The notes under the pieces were generated by a model that saw only the letters and a list, made by a program, of their open reading frames with translations, was not told the DNA's origin and ran no database searches. Positions 4,808 to 7,212 of a stretch of DNA of 7,212 bases are shown piece by piece. The position numbers were made by a program, and so were the translations under genes. This DNA comes from DATDPY01 sp964395765 (lineage in GTDB: Bacteria; Bacteroidota; Bacteroidia; Cytophagales; Cyclobacteriaceae), in NCBI GenBank assembly GCA_964395765.1, contig CAYNCU010000214.1, positions 1 to 7,212 on the forward strand, given 5' to 3'. Numbering within the stretch: the stretch's first letter is position 1; every line of letters starts with the position of its first letter.

Positions 4808-5296
4808 TTAAAGGGATAACTCATACCGTTGTTCAATCACTTTTTTACCGAAAGCGAATGATTCATTTTCCTCAGTCAGCCTGAAACCGGCTTTTAAGTA
4901 AAGACGGGAAGCGGCTTTCAACTCCCGGGTAGTTAAAAGAAATGATTTTTTATATCCTTTCTGATGGAAAAACTCCATGAATAATTCCATTAATTCCGAT
5001 CCGAGGCCGATGCCGCGATATTCTGGTTCAATCAGGAAATACCGAAGTTGTGCGGTGTCTTCGCCCCGGTGTTCCAGAACCAGGGAGCCGATGATTTTCT
5101 CCTTAGACTCGCAAATCCAGATGCGATCTTTTTGAGGATCATAATTTTTATAGAATTCACTGAGCCCTTCGGCTACATAACTTTCAAAGGCGATGCCGTA
5201 ATTATATTCCTTATTATATAATTCACCGTGCCGCTGAATTATGTGACCCATATCACCCGGCCTGAGGTCCGTTCGAATTTGAATATCCGGCAACAA
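4808..5296 (-). CDS. GNAT family N-acetyltransferase, TTG start
   Basis: This 162-residue acetyltransferase has IQIRTDLRPGDMGHIIQRHGELYNKEY at its N-terminus (5-31). That opening is typical of the GNAT domain found at the C-terminus of MarR-GNAT fusion regulators and of free-standing relatives; no winged-helix part is present here. Motif A contains the acetyl-CoA loop RGIGLG (94-99) after FLIEPEY, and motif B is AASRLYLKAGF (128-138). The acceptor is unknown. An in-frame TAG lies at 5314-5312 and no ATG occurs between it and the domain, so initiation must be non-ATG: TTG at 5296 or the next codon, TTG at 5293, or an upstream ATT/ATA. The first ATG in frame (residue 16) would cut off the first strand. 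The gene begins 29 bp after the nhaA stop and is probably translated from the same transcript. Confidence 0.87.
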   Translation of the reverse strand: MLPDIQIRTDLRPGDMGHIIQRHGELYNKEYNYGIAFESYVAEGLSEFYKNYDPQKDRIWICESKEKIIGSLVLEHRGEDTAQLRYFLIEPEYRGIGLGSELMELFMEFFHQKGYKKSFLLTTRELKAASRLYLKAGFRLTEENESFAFGKKVIEQRYELSL

Positions 5297-5325
5297 TATC
5301 TTTTTAATAATCTAACTTCCCCGAT

Positions 5326-6486
5326 TTAACTTCCATTATCGTTTTCCTGTATATTGTTTTTCAATGTTATTTTCAGCAGAATAAAGCCAGAGGAGCCGGC
5401 GATTATGGAAGCCGCGAGGATGGCAATTTTAGCAATGTTCACAAAGGCAGGATCCTGAAAGGCGAGCAATGAAATAAATATCGACATGGTAAATCCGATA
5501 CCGCCCAGGATTCCTGCCATAAATATATTATTCCATTTTAGATCCTGTGGAAGTTTGCAAAGTTTTAAACCAACGGCGATTCTTGAAAACGCCCAGATAC
5601 CGGCGGGTTTCCCGATCACCAGCCCCAGCAAAATTCCCAGGCTGATCTCATGCATCAGACCGGTTTGCCAGTGGCCGTTCAAAATGATACATGTATTGGC
5701 GATCGCAAACAGGGGAAGGATAATAAAAGCTACCGGCTTTTCGAGTATATGTTCTACAAAGGCTGAAGGCGACTTTCCATTTTCTTTCCCGAAAGGGACG
5801 GCAAAGGCAAGCAAAATCCCCGCAATGGTGGGGTGAATACCGGAATGAAGCATAAAGTACCACATGATAATTCCGCCTGCTAAATAGGGCGCCAGGTGAA
5901 ATACTTTCAAGCGGTTTAAAACAATTAATATGATAAAGATAACCAGGGCAATCAGGAGATTAATAACCGATATACCGGATGTATAAAATAGGGCAATTAT
6001 GAAAATGGCACCCAGGTCATCGACAATGGCAAAAGCAGTTAAAAATATTTTCAGTGAGGAAGGAACCCGTTTCCCCAATAAGGACAGAATGCCAATTGCA
6101 AAAGCGATGTCAGTGGCCATCGGAATACCGGCGCCGGCACTCCCTGCTTTTCCTGCATTGAAAGTAAAATAAATAGCTGCAGGAACCAGCATTCCGCCGA
6201 CAGCTCCGAAAACCGGAAATAGGGCATTTTTAATATCCGAGAGTTCACCCCGGTATAATTCCCTTTCAAGTTCAAGGCCGATAAGAAGAAAAAAGAAAGT
6301 CATCAGCCCGTCATTAATCCAATGTACAAGGCTGTGATGTTCAAATTTTATATTCCAGAAATTAATATAACCTTCCTTCCATGGCGAATTAGCCAGCAAT
6401 AGCGAAAATATGGTTACAAAAATCAGGATTATTCCTCCTGCTTTTTCGCTGTCATAAAATTCCTTGAAAAGGCGGGTTAATTTCAT
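5326..6486 (-). CDS. nhaA: Na+/H+ antiporter NhaA
   Basis: This is a 386-residue inner-membrane protein, close to the 388 of the E. coli protein, with about 12 hydrophobic segments. It exports sodium (or lithium) in exchange for two protons and serves sodium and alkaline pH tolerance. Residues known to be essential in E. coli NhaA are all visible: Thr125 and Asp126 in MATDIAFA (E. coli T132/D133), the Asp156-Asp157 pair in AIVDDLGAI (D163/D164), and Lys293 in IGKPAG (K300). The pH-sensing cytoplasmic region GLELERE (70-76) keeps the acidic and basic residues. GILGGIGFTMSIFI (326-339) is the conserved helix 11 stretch. The start ATG at 6486 gives the standard MKLTRLFKEFYDSEKAGG opening. It lies 48 bp after the MscS-type gene and 29 bp before an acetyltransferase gene. 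Confidence 0.97.
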   Translation of the reverse strand: MKLTRLFKEFYDSEKAGGIILIFVTIFSLLLANSPWKEGYINFWNIKFEHHSLVHWINDGLMTFFFLLIGLELERELYRGELSDIKNALFPVFGAVGGMLVPAAIYFTFNAGKAGSAGAGIPMATDIAFAIGILSLLGKRVPSSLKIFLTAFAIVDDLGAIFIIALFYTSGISVINLLIALVIFIILIVLNRLKVFHLAPYLAGGIIMWYFMLHSGIHPTIAGILLAFAVPFGKENGKSPSAFVEHILEKPVAFIILPLFAIANTCIILNGHWQTGLMHEISLGILLGLVIGKPAGIWAFSRIAVGLKLCKLPQDLKWNNIFMAGILGGIGFTMSIFISLLAFQDPAFVNIAKIAILAASIIAGSSGFILLKITLKNNIQENDNGS

Positions 6487-6534
6487 CGGCCGTTTTTGTC
6501 AATGCCAGCACCTTGTTGACTGCGTGTAAAATTT

Positions 6535-7212
6535 TTAACCATTATTTCCTGCTTCATCCGGGTTATAATGGATATCCATTTGTGGAAACGGTATGGTTAT
6601 TTTATTTTCTATGAATTTCCGGTTGATGGTTTTCCGGATATCGCTTTTCACCTTTTCGATCCTGAATATATTCTTACTGAAAAACAACACCTGGAAATCT
6701 AACGATGAGTTCCCGAAGTCCTTGAAGCGGACGGTTACGGATTTGCTGTCGGTTACATCGGGATGTTCCTGTGCGCTTTCTTCGAGTAGGCGGGAGACCA
6801 GGTCGACATCGCTTCCGTAAGCCACGCCGACTTCGATCCTGAATCGGGTCTTCATGGACTGGTGACTCCAGTTGATCACTTTGTTATTGGTGATCAGGGA
6901 ATTGGGAATAATGATTGAAATTTCATCCCTGTCAAGCCCGGTGGAAGTGCGAAGTCCGATACTTTGGATCATTATAACATCGCCATCGATTTCAAGAATG
7001 TCGTTAATGCGGATCGTTCTTTCCGAAAGAATGATGATACCCGATACGATGTCGTTGAAAGTTTGTTGAAGGCCTAGGCCGACGCCCACCAACAGAGCGG
7101 CGGAACCGGCGAGTAGAACTGTAATTTTAATGCCAACCGTTTGCAGCATGACGGCAATAGCAATAATCCAGATTACATATCTTATGATCTGGAAAAGAGC
7201 ATAGGTATTACC
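6535..7212 (-). CDS. MscS family mechanosensitive ion channel, 5' end outside the window
   Basis: The reading frame is open up to the right edge (225 codons visible), so the N-terminal part with the first membrane helices is missing and the gene is longer than seen. Counting from the edge, residues about 5-27 form one membrane helix. Residues 31-62 contain the pore-lining TM3, with the Gly/Ala-rich stretch AGSAALLVGVGLGLQQ (35-50) typical of MscS. The beta domain follows with DILEIDG, the IGLRTS turn and the signature IPNS (102-105), then the alpha/beta cytoplasmic cage domain to the C-terminus. These channels open under membrane tension and release solutes on osmotic downshock. The internal ATG at 7149 lies inside the membrane region and is not the true start. 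nhaA follows after 48 bp, suggesting an osmotic/ion homeostasis operon. Confidence 0.93.
   Translation of the reverse strand, partial: GNTYALFQIIRYVIWIIAIAVMLQTVGIKITVLLAGSAALLVGVGLGLQQTFNDIVSGIIILSERTIRINDILEIDGDVIMIQSIGLRTSTGLDRDEISIIIPNSLITNNKVINWSHQSMKTRFRIEVGVAYGSDVDLVSRLLEESAQEHPDVTDSKSVTVRFKDFGNSSLDFQVLFFSKNIFRIEKVKSDIRKTINRKFIENKITIPFPQMDIHYNPDEAGNNG

Noticed and set aside
5486..6275. Open frames within nhaA on both strands
   Set aside because: They are out-of-frame shadows of a highly conserved transporter gene.

Overview
The window looks like a chromosomal stretch from a member of the Bacteroidota. This is an inference from moderately AT-rich DNA, A/T-rich leaders with weak or no Shine-Dalgarno sequence before most genes, and the kind of proteins encoded. 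No gene here fixes the taxon. There are no rRNA or tRNA genes, no CRISPR array, no transposase and no phage gene. Nine protein genes are supported, eight complete and one cut by the right edge.

Left part (1-1167, + strand): after about 300 bases without a convincing gene, which hold a perfect 16-bp-arm inverted repeat and an 18-bp palindrome, come a stand-alone GyrI-like/Cass2-like effector-binding protein and a four-helix YrdB-family (DUF2568) membrane protein. They probably form one short operon. They meet, tail to tail, three genes read leftwards (3577-1296): a class I methyltransferase of the leucine carboxyl methyltransferase-like family, a GNAT acetyltransferase and an alpha/beta hydrolase. 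The last two are joined by a TAAATG stop-start junction. A 128-bp convergent gap carries a REP-like hairpin and an 18-bp tandem repeat.

Middle (3578-4807): a 62-bp divergent gap separates the methyltransferase from a secreted DUF1579-like protein read rightwards. About 600 bp of non-coding DNA follow. It is a mosaic of repeats: two arrays of CAGT-containing 7-8-bp units sharing a 14-nt identity 400 bp apart, two diverged 65-bp direct repeats, a roughly 120-bp nested palindrome, an AT palindrome and a GGGG-containing octamer array. This is the most unusual part of the window.

Right part (4808-7212, - strand): an MscS-type mechanosensitive channel (5' part missing), an NhaA Na+/H+ antiporter with all key ion-site residues, and a second GNAT acetyltransferase with a TTG start. 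Short gaps of 48 and 29 bp suggest co-transcription. The first two fit osmotic, sodium and pH homeostasis.

I do not see a clear new defence, biosynthetic or mobile system. The genes look like ordinary housekeeping or accessory functions. The points worth checking are the non-coding repeat structures, the non-ATG start and the pairing of small families of unknown role.
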